Source of the DNA: Rosa chinensis
Lineage: Eukaryota; Streptophyta; Magnoliopsida; Rosales; Rosaceae
Assembly: GCF_002994745.2 (NCBI RefSeq)
Contig: NC_037088.1
Location: 68,156,397-68,220,396 of the forward strand
Length of the DNA: 64,000 nt
Direction of reading: 5' to 3'
Below the pieces are notes generated by a model. That model ran no database searches. It was not told the origin of the DNA and saw nothing but the letters and a program-made list of their open reading frames with translations. Positions 46,601-58,478 of this stretch are shown here, piece after piece; the stretch's first letter is position 1; each line of letters begins with the position of its first letter. The position numbers and the translations under genes are program-made.

Positions 46601-47251
46601 CACTTCCCTTTAAATGAGCATCAAGCTTGACGCAATTAACTAACACTTTCCCGTCCCTTCTTTTCAGTACATGTAAGTTTAGACAAAATGAATACACAGC
46701 TAGTAGTAGCACACTCCTTCGGTATATATTTCTCAAAGACTGATTGAATTAAGACATGAACTAGGGGCCAATATACTTGGGAAAATCGAATCGTATTGAT
46801 TTTAAAAAAAAAAATCTAATTTGTTATGGTCATAATGAATTCACCGAACACCACAGTAACCACAAACACACATTGGAAGCATGAAATAGAACAAAACCCA
46901 TCTTCACAGAAACCCCAAAACTGCTCTCACCTTTTTGGCATCCTTAGAGTTGCTGATATCTTTGGCATACTTGGCACCGCGCTCCAGCGGGTCGGGATCG
47001 AACCCGGCCGAAGTAGTCCTCGGGTAATCATTGCGAGGCTTCGGCGGCGGAGGAGGAGGAGGAGGAGGAGCCCCAGCAGCCGCCGGAGAGTCGGACGGCG
47101 GCGATTGAACTGGAGAAGGAATCTGGGGAGCCTTGGGAGAAGAAAAGGGGGAGAAGCCGAAAGGGCCGTCGGCATAAGCAGTCTTGGGGTTTGAGAAGGA
47201 GGCGGAGGCAGCAGCGGCTGTGATGAGCCCTAGTGCATATGTCCTCGCCAT
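43642..47251 (-). CDS. ATAD3: ATAD3-type mitochondrial AAA ATPase
   Basis: Eight exons on the minus strand: 46931-47251, 46483-46578, 46258-46368, 45853-46162, 45476-45566, 44784-45084, 44276-44424 and 43642-44149, giving 628 residues. ATAD3 sits in the mitochondrial inner membrane and organises nucleoids and membrane contacts. The N-terminus has a Pro run (nine Pro) followed by a long charged coiled coil (about 105-275; [20 protein letters not shown]). A membrane segment [16 protein letters not shown] follows. The AAA module has Walker A GPPGTGKT, Walker [10 protein letters not shown] and [16 protein letters not shown] with the sensor and arginine-finger positions. Intron 3 starts GC (ATGCAG|GCATGT); the nearest GT would break the frame. 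The C-terminus ([10 protein letters not shown]) is basic. All parts needed for ATPase action are present. Confidence 0.95.
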
Positions 47252-47473
47252 TACTACTTACTGGGTTTAATTAAATCTTGGGTTTTTTTGGGAAAATATG
47301 AGAGAGGGTTTATTGGGGGAAATGCTGTCTTGAAGAGCAAGAAAATGTTGCATTGCGAGTAAAGGCCATAGAAGACGGTAGAAGACTACTCAGGGTTTTT
47401 GTAGGGTTTGTGTTTCGTGTTCATATGGCGGGTTTAAGCTTAGACCCGGGTCTACTGCTGTTTTCTGAACGGA

Positions 47474-47485
47474 TGGGCTTGGGCT
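47474..47485. promoter_or_regulatory. Tandem site II elements upstream of ATAD3
   Basis: TGGGCTTGGGCT holds two adjoining TGGGCY motifs about 225 bp upstream of the ATAD3 start. A further GGCCC motif is at 47506. The pattern fits a nuclear gene for a mitochondrial protein. Confidence 0.4.
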
Positions 47486-47789
47486 TTATTCACTTTGTTT
47501 TCATTGGCCCGATGAAATTTGTGTTGGGGAATTCTTAAATAAGAAGGGTCCTTGACCAAATGCCCCAAAATAGGATAAAATTATCCCACTTACCCCAGCA
47601 ACAAAATTTTATTCTCACTAACCCAATTTAAAATAAAATGTCAATTTTAGCCTTAACCTAATTAACAAACTACATTTTATGCCACTCATCTCTCTCTCCC
47701 CCAACAGCACGACTCTCTCTCTCTCTCTCTCTTCCCCTCCGATCTCCACCTCGCCGGAGTAGAATTCAGGCCTATGCGCTCTCTTCTTC

Positions 47790-47920
47790 ACGCTCTACTC
47801 CAACCCGAGGCGTTCTTGGACAACCTTAGGAGTTCCAGAACATGGTGGCGAGGATGAACTCGGTGACCATGACGGCGCCGAGCCGGATTCCGAAGAGCTC
47901 CTGCACTCGTCTCGCCGGAC
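47790..47920 (-). pseudogene. ABCG half-transporter fragment
   Basis: The minus strand reads RRVQELFGIRLGAVMVT, then EFILATMFWN; after a +1 shift it continues PKVVQERLG. This matches the first transmembrane region of plant ABCG (WBC) half-transporters (family form ELFGIRLGAVLVTGFILATMFW, then SPKGVQERLGFF). About 45 codons survive. No ATP-binding cassette is present. Confidence 0.65.
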
Positions 47921-48714
47921 CATGGAGTTGGGGCCGGCGTCGTTGTTGGTGGCGCCGGAGACGAGCTTCCGCGCCGGAGACGAGCTTCCGCGCCAGAGAG
48001 CTTTTCCAAACCAGATTCTGATTCCTTCGCGCTGTCTCTCTCCGCCACGCCGTAGTCGAGGCTTCAGAGACTAGCTTCCGCGCCGTAGCCGAAGTCGCTG
48101 AGGTCGGTGCTGCACCAGGTTTCTGGTCGAACGACGTTGGCGTGCAGATGAGCTGTTGATCGATGAGGTGAACTGAAACCGGGTTGGGCCTGGTCTGGTA
48201 AGAAACTTTAAACCCATAGCTTTTGGGTGTGGTCGATAGCTTTTGAGTCATGGCTTTGTTAACACTGAGGTTGGGATTGATCTTTCTATAGAAAGAATTT
48301 GAACAGAGAGATCAACCTAACAAAAGCTATTCTGGTATCCTCTACTTAAACAAAACCCAACTGAAATCAACACTAATGAGAATCAAAGACAAATTAAAGT
48401 GGTGTTTGTAGCTTCTCTTGGGTGTGGTCAATGGCTTTTACATTAACCGAGAAGGAAATCCGAGAAAAAAATAAGAAATGTTTATTAAAGGTCCGATAGA
48501 TTATTTGGTATGGAATTTGGGTCCTTGAGCTCGGACTCCTTTTTTGTTTTGAGAAGGGAGCTCCGACTCCATTATTGACATTGGTGATATAATCTATAAC
48601 TAAACTGGGTGTTTCTTGTCATAATTAGAAAGAGTTAATAGTATGTGGAGGTTTGTTTTGCACGAATGGTACATTGATGATGATAATGCAAATTTAACAA
48701 AAATGGCTGAGTTG

Positions 48715-49262
48715 TTGGTCTATTGCCTCCCAATAGACGTCTATTGGGGAGCAATAGACGTTTTGAATTAATATAATCTCCTCTTTTTTTTCTTTAATTA
48801 AAGTTATATTTGTGTAATTTTAGAAAAATTAGTTCTCATTTCGGTAATCAAAAAGTCTATTGGGGGCAATAGGCGCCTATTGGGGGGCAATAGACGTTTT
48901 TAAATTGATATAATTTCTTCATTTTTTTTCTTTAAACAGAGTTTTATTTGTCTAAATTTAGGGAGATTAGTTCATATTCTGGCAACCGAAAGTTCTATTA
49001 GGGGACAATAGACATCTATTGGGGGGCAATAGACGTATATTGAGGGGCAATACATGACTGATAGTCGTCTATTGGGGGGCAATACATAGCTGATAGTCGT
49101 CTATTGGGAGGGCAATACATGGTTAATAGACGTCTATTGGGAGGCAATACATGGTTGATAGTCGTTTATTGCCCCTTTATTGGGGGGCAATAGACGTCTA
49201 TTGGGGGGCAATACATGGCTGATAGTCGTCTATTGGGAGGCAATAGACGTCTATTGGGGGCA
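48715..49262. repeat. Minisatellite of attgggggcaatagacgtct units
   Basis: About fifteen imperfect units built from ctattggggggcaatagacgt and ctattggggggcaatacatggctgatagtcgt. Spacing shrinks from about 120 bp to about 20-50 bp toward the right, as if the array grew from one end. Confidence 0.8.
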
Positions 49263-49281
49263 AACAAACTTTCCGGTGGTT

Positions 49282-49390
49282 GGTAGCCGGTGACCGGAAT
49301 CCGGCGGCCGGTGACCGGAATCCGGCGGCCGGTGACCGGATTCCGGCGAAGTTGGCCGGAATCCGGCGGCCGGTGACCGGACTCCGGCGA
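49282..49390. repeat. GC-rich 21-bp tandem repeat
   Basis: Four copies of gccggtgaccggaatccggcg (last ones altered), directly after the previous array. It is followed by (TC)n at 49405-49433. Confidence 0.85.
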
Positions 49391-49399
49391 AGTCCCCTA

Positions 49400-49434
<35 letters not shown>

Positions 49435-49618
49435 AGTAACAAAGGTGAGGGTAAAATGGTATTAAAAAATAATAAAAACAAAAAAAAAATCTTAATGGGG
49501 TATTAGGGAAGACCTCCTTAGAGTGTTTTGGGTAAGAGGGAATTAAAAAAACTTAGTGGGGTAAGTGGGAAAAAAATCTCTAAAAATGGTGTAAATGGAC
49601 AAAAACCCTAAATAGGAA

Positions 49619-50263
49619 CTATTAAATAAAATTAAACTACGTTTTAACTTGGTGAACAAGTGGATCAAAATTACTCTTTGATTCTGGTTAAACAAAAATT
49701 TTATCTCTTTTCAAAAAATAATAATAATAAAATACAATAAAAAAATAACTAAAATCATGATTTCTCCACAAAATTGTGGGCTATAGCACAAGATTTTTCT
49801 GTCAAAATATCACATTCTTATTTTCTCATCAAAAAATTTTCATCCTCAAATAATTATTTTTCAATACTTTTCAAATTGATAAAACTCAAAGATCATGATG
49901 CAACTTTTTTTTTTACAATTCTTCAAAATAAAAAATAAAAAATCATAAGAAAATTATATTCGTTTGAAGTTTTGGTGTTCCGTCAATTGGAACACATTCT
50001 AGAAATTATGCTCTATGAATGTGGAGCTTATGGTGCGGGGAGAATTTCAAGAAAAGAAAAATAGTGTTAGGAAGGTTTACATGTTTTCGACATGCTATCT
50101 CAATACAATTTGTAACATGCAGAGTGCAAACCATATAAGACCTCATTTTTCTTCAGATTTTCATATTTCTTAATCTCACAATTGGTGAAATGTGATCATT
50201 ATAACGCATTTAAATTGACAAAATACCAAATCCCTAAATGATTTGTTTAATCATTGTTTAACA
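49619..50263. other. AT-rich spacer, no gene seen
   Basis: Long A/T-rich sequence with short homopolymers; no ORF or repeat structure that I can support. Confidence 0.6.
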
Positions 50264-50280
50264 AATAATACAAGGATTAT

Positions 50281-53200
50281 AGGAAACAAACTTCCAACTA
50301 GCTAAATTATAGAAGCTTTGAGCGGAGGCCTCCGAACAATATGGAGCGACCTCTAGGTGCGAAACCTAGGGTTTTGTGTGGTGGCGGCTAATGTGCGGTG
50401 TCCAGACCAAGGCGACGGTGAGAAGAGGGAGCGATAGGTCCTCCTTTGGCGATGTCGGGTTCTAGGGATTGTTCAAAGGCCCATTTCGAGGCGGTTCAGC
50501 TCCGATTCGTGACGGCTTTAGGCTGAAGCGTTTGAGGGTATGGTGTGTTCTATCTAGTGGTGACGGGCTCCGATCGCGGCGGCTCAAGGCTGTGGGGTGA
50601 GGGTGGTGGTTTAAGGCTTCGGGTTCAACAGATCGAATCCGTGGTGGGGAGGTGCTTGTTCTCAGAGGTTTACTGATTTACTGCGGAGGCTCTGAGGAGA
50701 CGCCTTTGAGCGTCATCTATTAATTCCAGGTCGGAGGTCAGGTGACAAGATATGCCCTGGATTTCACCCTGAAATCTGAAGTGACCCTGCGGGGCCCACC
50801 TTAGAAAAAATTCTACAAAAATTTGGCGAAACTTCCCATAAAAATGGATTACCCAAAACCTGTAGAAAGACATTCACACTTCTAAGCAATCCATCCTTTT
50901 TCTCCTGGAGCCACCCTGCTCTCCAAATCACAACATCTTCCAATTCACAATACACAAATCTCAACTTAATAATATTAATCCAATAGGTTATCAGAGCAAT
51001 TCTAAAAAAAAATGTATAATAGAAATAAAAGTAAAGAGGGTGAAGGATCGATAGATCCTACAATGCGGAAGCAGTGACAACTATACTGCAACTCCATGTA
51101 TGACCGACCTCAACTAGTATAGCCTGCAAACTGAGTATTTGAAATCGAAGGGCCCAGGGGAAAGTATTGAAAAACACGTTAGTGTGAGTTGACAAAAATA
51201 AATAATCAAGATAATTTAAAAGAAGCAAACTTGAATAATTTCCCATGTATTTAAGCTTATAAAACCTCGATGCATGCAACGTTTATAAAACAAATTTCTT
51301 TAAACTCAAAATCTAGTGAAAACATACCAGCCTCGCTGGTTAAGAGAAATCAGACTAGCCCTGCTAGTCAAATAATAATAGGATATGGGGAAAAAATATC
51401 ACCATACGGGTAAAGGAGCCTCTTAGGCTCTACATATCCTCGATTGCCACTCACACATAGATTGTGTGAGGAGGAGAACTAATAACCTCGACTACCACTC
51501 ACGTGAGGAGGAGAATAAATCACCTCAACTGCTACTCACAAACACAAAGTAAGTGAGGAGGAGACACAATCCGAACGACCCGAGTATGGTGAGGAAAACA
51601 ATTGAAAACCAGTACATTCATAAATCCATAAAGCTTCCCCAATATCTCACGAAAAAATAAAAAAACAAAAAAAAAAGTATATTCCAATGACGTGGCCATG
51701 CACGCCAAAATATTCTCAAAACCATAACAAATAGGCGAGAAGTAATCATTAACTATAATTTCATTGAAAAATCCCATCTCCGATAATCAATTCATAAATC
51801 CAAAATCATCACTAAGGCATTCCCAATGCCAAAACCAAAGGTTGATAAATAAATAAGAAAAATATAACTCCATCGAAATTTCATTTCGAAAAATCTTTTA
51901 AAAATCTCAAATCGACGAGTAGAAATATAATTAATTCTGAAAACCACCTCAGAAAATAATTCATCGAAAATCATTACAAATCATAATTTGAAATAGTACC
52001 AGCAGCCACCTCCGATGGCCACTAAATTTTGGCAGCAACTCCATCTCAACCTCCTAAACACTTCTCTCAACTGCTGCCAAGCCAGAAAGCAACTAGAACT
52101 GCCTCAACAATTATGAACACAGCAAACCCAGATTATGAACAGTGAGATAAAAATTCAAACCTTTGATTCTTCCTCCACTCTTCAAATCGCTGCCAAATAC
52201 TTTGAGAGTATCATCTACGTCTTAAGGCGCTTCCAATGGACTAAGGTTTATCGCCGGAAGTGGTCGGAATCGGAAGATACTGGCATTGACTCAAAACTGC
52301 TACAGTAAGGTTCTTGAACTTGGTTTTTTGTTTTCCGACTAAGACTCACCGAGCTACCACTGCAGGCGAGTCCAGGAAGAGGAGAGGAAGAGAATGATGG
52401 TCGCGGGCTCACTCCCAAGTGACCGGACTTGAGAGGACGCCAAAGTTGCAGAGGAGAGAGAGACAGCTCGGGGACGAAGAGAGGGAGAGAGTTACCAAGA
52501 ATGGAAACCTATCACAGTAACTTTCCATTTATATAGAAATTTACCATGAACAGTAACTTTGCAGATTTCATTCATAACTTTTGCATACGAACTCCGATTT
52601 TTACGTACCACATATGCATGGACTTAGTTTAACGTCCTCTACGACTTTCTAGAAGAAAATTTTCTCAAATTTTAATCCGAACAAAAAATCAACATTTATG
52701 GACACTAAAAGTATCGAAACAAAGTAAAAATTGAAAGTAATTGCTGTTTACCATTCAAATGACTAGTAAACCGGTACATTGAGATACGGGACGTAACATC
52801 AAGAGCTCTTCTCTTTCTTCAATGATGGTGGGGGCTAGAGGGAGGCCGCCGGAATGCTGAAGTTGGGCTGCCCATCGGTTGGTCATTTCGGCTGGATCTT
52901 TGGGGCCGAGTTGTGGGGTGTAGGATTGGCCTTGGGCCGCAGCTTCCCTGGGCTTCTATCTGGTGGGCTGGTCCTTGTCTCCTTCTCTACCCTTTGGATT
53001 TGGCTCGGTTTGGGCCAGTGGGGGGAGAGCCTAGTTTGTTTTTTTGTTTTGTTTTGAATACGTGCTCTTACTTGGTTCAGTCCTTGGTCGTAGCTATTTG
53101 CTGACTGATGAGTGATGATGTACATCAATAGGGTCTCAGGCGTTATTACTTGTCTAGTCGGTTGCTTTGATTTTAGGGTTGGACAGGTGTAGGGTTTTTA

Positions 53201-53374
53201 TTTTCTCCATTTTTTAGTTTTGGTTTAGTTTTTTAGATGGCTCTGCTTTATGCAGACTGAATTGTACTTTGCAATGTATTATGAAGGATTTTCAAATCCT
53301 TCTAGCTTGACGGAGAGACGTTGTTAATATAATGGAACCTAATTCCGTGTCCCTCAAAAAAAAAAAAAAATAAT
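50281..53374 (+). mobile_element. LINE-like insert with poly-A, split by a solo LTR
   Basis: The 17-bp target duplication aataatacaaggattat lies at 50264-50280 and 53375-53391, and the insert ends in a poly-A run (about 53356-53370). Its own length, without the nested LTR, is about 1 kb (50281-50742 and 52804-53374). The 3' part looks like a LINE tail. No reverse transcriptase is left, so it is a truncated or non-autonomous copy. Confidence 0.7.
50743..52798 (-). mobile_element. Solo LTR, Ty3/gypsy-like, 2.06 kb
   Basis: On the minus strand it starts TGTTACGTCCCGTATCTC and ends ...ATATCTTGTCA, as in Tekay/Del-type LTRs. Flanks TCAGG (50738-50742) and TCAAG (52799-52803) form a target duplication with one mismatch. 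A minus-strand TATA (CTATATAAAT) is at 52527-52536, near the 5' end as expected. There is no internal region. Confidence 0.7.
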
Positions 53375-53391
53375 AATAATACAAGGATTAT

Positions 53392-53796
53392 TTCCACTCT
53401 TTGTTAATTGGTTCAGGCTTTATGTCCCTCACTGTATTATGCAATTTCATTAATCAAGAATTAAAGACAGCCGCACCAGTCCTTTAAAAAGAAAGAAAAA
53501 ATTTAAGAGAGAGAGAGAGAGATTTTAGACAGAAATTCATTGTGTATGACATTACAAATCTTATTCAAAGAATCAGGGGTTCACGCTAATTGGAAAAATG
53601 ATTCTAAGTGTTTATTTACTGCAACGGACAGCATCAAAATTATGATACAATTCGATCATGATCGATCCACTTATGTAATATATATGAAGTAGGCACGTTT
53701 CGTGCAAGGCAATTAATCAATGCAAGCTTACAACAAAAGAAATGTGTGAAGAAGCGAAGTAAAACATGAGGATACTGGAGTATGAGTAGTGACTAG
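53392..53796. other. Spacer before 4CL, no gene seen
   Basis: Region downstream of the 4CL stop codon; contains a (GA)n run near 53510-53522. Nothing else is supported. Confidence 0.6.
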
Positions 53797-56700
53797 TTAA
53801 ACGTTCGGAGTGGCTAGCTTGGCTCTGAGGTCTTTTCTTAAGATTTTTCCAGACGGAGATTTCGGAATTGCATGCACGAAGTAGACCTTGTGCAGTCTCT
53901 TGTAAAACACCACCTGCATATGCATGAATGTTAGCAATTGGCCTGGAAACTAAGCCATGGTTAGCTAGCTGGGCACACGATTAATGATCAGATACATACC
54001 TGCTTTGCTACAAATTCTTTTATAGCCTCTTCAGTGAGTTCATTACCATTAGATCGAACCACGAATGCAACCGGAACTTCCCCTGCAGCATCATCTTTTT
54101 GCCTGCACTTGTTCGTCGTATGTTGTAAGAACGCCATATATACGTACCCAACAAAATCAAGATGATATAGTTTGTACGTGAATAAATTAGTCACACAACA
54201 AACATACAATGCTAATTAATTAGTGATCGATGTCTAAATAAAATGAAATTGTAATTAAATCAAGTGCTTACGGAACAACAGCTGCATCTGCAATGGATTG
54301 GTGGCATACAAGGAGGGCTTCTAGTTCAGCTGGTGGCACCTGCGTCAAAATCAAACTAAGATATAACTTCCCGTACGTACATACGTATTGATCCAAAATG
54401 TGGAATGGATCAAGCAATATGAATGAAACATACTTGGAAGCCTTTGAATTTGATGAGCTCCTTAACTCTGTCAACGATGAAAACCTCATTGTCATCGTCC
54501 ACATAGCCAACGTCGCCGGTGTGAAGCCATCCCTCGACATCTACGGTGGTTGCCGTGGCCTCATCGTCGTTCAAATATCCTTTCATAATTTGAGAGCCAC
54601 GGATGCAAATCTCGCCAGGCTGGTTGTAGCCGAGGGAGCGACCAGTTTCGGGTTCGATGACTTTGAGCTCTGCATTTCGAACCACGGTGCCGCATGACCC
54701 TGACTTCGTTGGAAACGGTTGCTTTGCGAATGCCAGGCACATTGATAGCACCGGCCCTGCCTCTGTCATCCCATAACCCTGCATATATATCCATTCACAT
54801 TGATTCAGTCACGCTACTACTACATTTTACTGAATGTTCGATCCAATAAATCAGAGAGATCAGGATGATGATCGATTATGACATGTCTTCCATCAACTTT
54901 GATGCACTCTTGAGGATTAAGCCTAAGTGCCTAACTAGTATGGGATCAAAAAATTCGAAATCCAAAGCAAATTACGAAGAATTTAAATTGTAACACACGA
55001 GTACAATTACTGAAAAAACTTGATCTTAAAGTGTGAGATTGTAATAATGTTAAATTTGATTTTAAATTATGTAAAGAGATCACTCTAAATTACAAATTAG
55101 AGTAACTTATAAATTACTCTTATGTTATTATGTTATTTTTGTATTGGTCAATTCTACTGTACATTCACGATTGAAGGCAAGCTAGCTAGGCAACCAAATT
55201 CCGAGGCTAACAGACGGCGACATTTGATGAAGATTGATGGAGGTAGGTAATGATATTTATTTTTTCTTCAATTTTTGAGGTAGGTAAGGATTGCATGCTA
55301 ATCAAAAATAGGTTACGACCATTTGATTGGGATTCATCAAAAACCAATGTGACCACGTAAGTTAGTTTATGAACACACACTTCAACTGGCCTTGTCTTTG
55401 TCTACATCCCTCCTTCTCTGTTGGTTTGTTGACACAATTCCCCCACATGCCATCGATCCCTCCCATTTTCAATTCAATTACAGGATAGTGAGACTGCAAC
55501 TTTCCCCACTCTTAATGATTTAAATTCCAAAAATTTCACAACTTCTTCCTCTAATACAACACCAAAAATTATTTATTGAAATTCGTCCATTACTGAATAA
55601 TGATGGATCCAATCCATATAGAATTATTTTTTTAACATGGTGTATCCAATTTATATAAAAAATATTTTAAAAAAAAAATTATATCTGTTATGTCATTTGA
55701 TAACAATAAATTTTATGATCGTTTATCTATTATTTAGGATTGAAATTGAGTACACACTTTTCTTATTGTAATTTCAATTCAAAAATTAAACTCAAGAAGT
55801 CAAGGGTGGATGACCACGTGTAGTTTCATATTGAAGGCAAACTATTGGGTGTTAGTTAAATTAATGCTTGGGGAAATTTTCATTAAATAGAAGAGATGTC
55901 ATTAAATAGAAGAGATGTTTTTAGTTAGATTTGTACTTAAGAACAAACATCAATCTCACATGCATTTATAATGTGAGAATTATGCACTATGAGTTTAATT
56001 CTCTATATATTATGCATTTAACGGAGAATTAGATTCTGATTAACGATTGGGATGTCATTCTCGTTCTGTCTTATCCTATGTTCCGGACTAAAAATGGACA
56101 AGTGAAAAGTAAAATTGTATGACAGAACATGTAATACATGGTAATACGATGGATTAATTTACCTGGCCCAACACCGCCTGAGGCACACGGCTCCTCAACG
56201 CCTCCTCTAGATCCTTTCCCAGCGGCGCCGCTCCGGATAAGATCGCTCTAATAGAGCTGAGATCATAGTCCGCCACCATAGGATTCTTCGCCAGCGCTAT
56301 CACCAGCGGTGGCACCACCGCCGCCACAGACACTCTGTACTTCTGTATGAGCTCCAAAAGCGTCCCAATCTCAAACTTGTGCATTACCAAAACCGCCGCC
56401 CCTGCTCTGAGAGAACACAACAAGACACTGTTCAAGGAGTAGATATGGAACAATGGCAGCACGCACAAAACGACATCGTCTTCCTTCAAGTACAGGTTTG
56501 GATTCTCTCCGTCCACTTGCTGAGCCACACTTGTGATCAGACTCTTGTGAGTTAGAATCACTCCTTTTGGAAGCCCTGTAGTTCCTGAAGAGAAAGGTAA
56601 CGCTACAGGGTCCTCTGGATCAATGGAAACCTCCGGAAGTTCGTTTTCGTTGGCGTCTGAGAGGACTGAGAAATGTAAGCAGTTCATGGGAGGGTCGTCG

Positions 56701-57296
56701 ATGGTGACCACTTGAAAATGTTCGCCGAGCATCGGGTATTGATCAGAGCTGGTACCGGAGTGTCGGAGCTTGTCTACGTATGTGGATTGAGTGATGATGA
56801 GCTTGGCGTTGGAGGCCTTGAATTGCTTGAAGATTTCGGAGGCGGTGTAGAAGGGGTTGGCTGTGGTTGTGACGGCGCCGATCATGGAAGCTCCCATGAA
56901 TGCGAAGGTGAACTCGGCGCAGTTTGGGAGGAGGATCATGATCACATCGCCTTTGGTGATGCCAAGCTTGGAGAGGCCGGCTCCGGTCTTTTGGGAAATG
57001 AGGTGGGTTTCGGAAAAGGTGTAGGTTTTTCCGGTGGAGCCGACGATGAGACAGGGTCGGTCGGAGAAGTCGGAGATGTTCTCGAAGCAGTAGGTGTGGA
57101 GAGGGAGGTGGTTGGAAATGTTGGGAAGGTCCGGAAGCTTGGATTTGAAGACATGATCATGATGAGTGGTGATGGCTGGCTGCTGCTTCTCCGGTTGGGT
57201 CTGAGAGGTGGAAACGACGTCGGAGATCAGAGTGGGAGAGATTTCCGGCGTCTCAACAACAACAGAGTTGTTGTTGTTAGAGGCAATGGATATCAT
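53797..57296 (-). CDS. 4CL: 4-coumarate:CoA ligase, class II (4CL3-like)
   Basis: Five exons on the minus strand: 56163-57296, 54434-54778, 54272-54339, 54000-54102 and 53797-53913, giving 588 residues. It activates 4-coumarate with ATP and CoA in two steps, feeding flavonoids and other phenylpropanoids. The AMP-binding box [12 protein letters not shown] (about 240) and box II GEICIRG are intact, as are [12 protein letters not shown], the hinge [14 protein letters not shown] and the catalytic Lys region [11 protein letters not shown] near the end. An N-terminal extension of about 65 residues, rich in Thr, Ser, Gln and Pro, resembles Arabidopsis 4CL3. The frame stays open upstream of residue 1 but has no ATG there; the chosen ATG (MISIASN) is the first. 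Intron 1 is 1.4 kb. AC elements lie about 255 bp upstream. Confidence 0.94.
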
Positions 57297-57546
57297 GGTG
57301 TGTACGTTGTCAATTAAGAAGAGAGAAATGAAGGATGGATTGGGTTCTGGGTGGAACAGTACTGTTGGGGTTGAGCAAGCTAGGTTGGAGAGAGAAATGG
57401 TTGGGATAGGGAGATTAGAAGAGAAAGTGTGCAAGTAATAAATACATGAATTAAGTTGCTGGGTAGAAGCTAGAACAGAGGTTGAGGTAAGAAGAAATAT
57501 AGACGAAGCTATAGACGTAGAAAAAAAAAAAAAAAAAAAGGGAGGG

Positions 57547-57557
57547 GTTAGGTAGGT
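57547..57557 (-). promoter_or_regulatory. Overlapping AC elements of the 4CL promoter
   Basis: The minus strand reads ACCTACCTAAC, containing ACCTACC (AC-I) and ACCTAAC (AC-III), the MYB-binding elements of phenylpropanoid promoters. They lie about 255 bp upstream of the 4CL start. Confidence 0.5.
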
Positions 57558-58234
57558 AGGAATAAGCGTAGTAGAAGTAGTGGTGTGATTGACGAGGGAA
57601 TTAGGGGGTAGATTTGGCGGTTGGAGCTGAGTTTGAGCTGGGTTAGATCAAGGGGGTAGGAAGACAAGCATGCCTCACCTCACCTTCAATGACCCAACCA
57701 AGCCTTCACATCATGGGCTGTTAGGCCCCCCTCTTAATTATTTCTCCGCTGTCTCTTTTTGTTTTATCTAATCACTCTGAAATACTTGGGTCCAATCTCT
57801 TATGAGTCTTTTCATTTTTTCTAATTACACGAGAGTCAGTCACCATTGTTCAAACTCAACGCGAGAAAAATACCCCCGAGTTTAATATAATCAATGTACC
57901 TGAACCTAACTCCTATGAAAAATGATTCACTAATAAATTCATTATCAATGTTAACAAGCAAATGTAGAAAAATATCACACTGATCTAAAATTTTCAGTTC
58001 AATATCACATTGACCGTTCATAATATTAATGAGTATCAAACTTAACAAGGAAAAAGAGTCAGACAGACATCGATAATTTGAATCTTGCAAGTTGCAAATA
58101 CCATGGACTTAAAATGTCTTGGTATAAATGTATTAACAAATGCTCGATTTAAAACAAACCAGAACGAAATTTCGAAAGGAGAAAGAATAAAAATGTAACT
58201 TATACAAGCCCCATCCAAAATGCCCACATCGTCC

Positions 58235-58247
58235 GGCCCAAGGCCCA
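58235..58247 (+). promoter_or_regulatory. Two site II elements upstream of UTP13
   Basis: GGCCCAAGGCCCA contains two TGGGCC motifs in reverse orientation, about 235 bp upstream of the UTP13 start. Confidence 0.5.
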
Positions 58248-58354
58248 TTTTCAACTGGTCGGGGCCCCAACCCGATTAGCAGCTTTAGTTTTTTTTTTTT
58301 TTTCCCGGGGTGGTCCTGTCTTAAACCCTGTGAGGTGTGACTTGTGAGTTCCTT

Positions 58355-58363
58355 AAACCCTAA
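58355..58363 (+). promoter_or_regulatory. Telo-box upstream of UTP13
   Basis: AAACCCTAA, 116 bp upstream of the start codon. Together with site II motifs it is the usual signature of plant ribosomal-protein and ribosome-biogenesis promoters. Confidence 0.55.
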
Positions 58364-58403
58364 TTTCAGTATTTCGCACCTCTTGACATTAATACCACAG
58401 TTG

Positions 58404-58445
<42 letters not shown>

Positions 58446-58478
58446 TAGATTGCCATTTTGACCGATTCTAGTTCCGGC

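Larger units (their letters stand above)
47546..49608. mobile_element. Mutator-like element carrying an ABCG gene fragment
   Basis: The ends are imperfect inverted repeats (GGGTCCTTGACCAAATGCCCC at the left; on the minus strand at the right GGGTTTTTGTCCATTTACACC). Both later carry CCCACTTACCCCA. The flanks taaataagaa (47536-47545) and taaataggaa (49609-49618) form a 9-10-bp target duplication with one mismatch, as MULEs make. No transposase is present. Inside are a fragment of an ABCG transporter (47790-47920, minus), a (CT)n run, and two minisatellites. It fits the definition of a Pack-MULE. Confidence 0.65.
57297..58478. other. Divergent spacer between 4CL and UTP13
   Basis: Two promoter regions back to back: AC elements for 4CL at 57547-57557 and site II plus telo-box for UTP13 at 58235-58363. 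Simple repeats: an A-run at about 57522-57539 and (CT)n at 58409-58441. No gene is seen. Confidence 0.6.

Noticed and set aside
46826..47194. 122-residue plus-strand frame with Arg run
   Set aside because: Antisense of the Pro-rich exon 1 of ATAD3.
48715..49262. CRISPR-like regular repeat
   Set aside because: Plant nuclear DNA, degenerate units of changing length, and no unique spacers; it is a minisatellite.
50975..50995. Plus-strand ggttatcagagc as a primer-binding site
   Set aside because: It lies inside the minus-oriented solo LTR, not next to an LTR end, and has mismatches.
56712..57317. 201-residue plus-strand frame, Gly/Val-rich
   Set aside because: Antisense shadow of 4CL exon 1.
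57297..57434. Upstream extension of 4CL
   Set aside because: The frame is open but contains no ATG; the first ATG at 57296 is in a good context.
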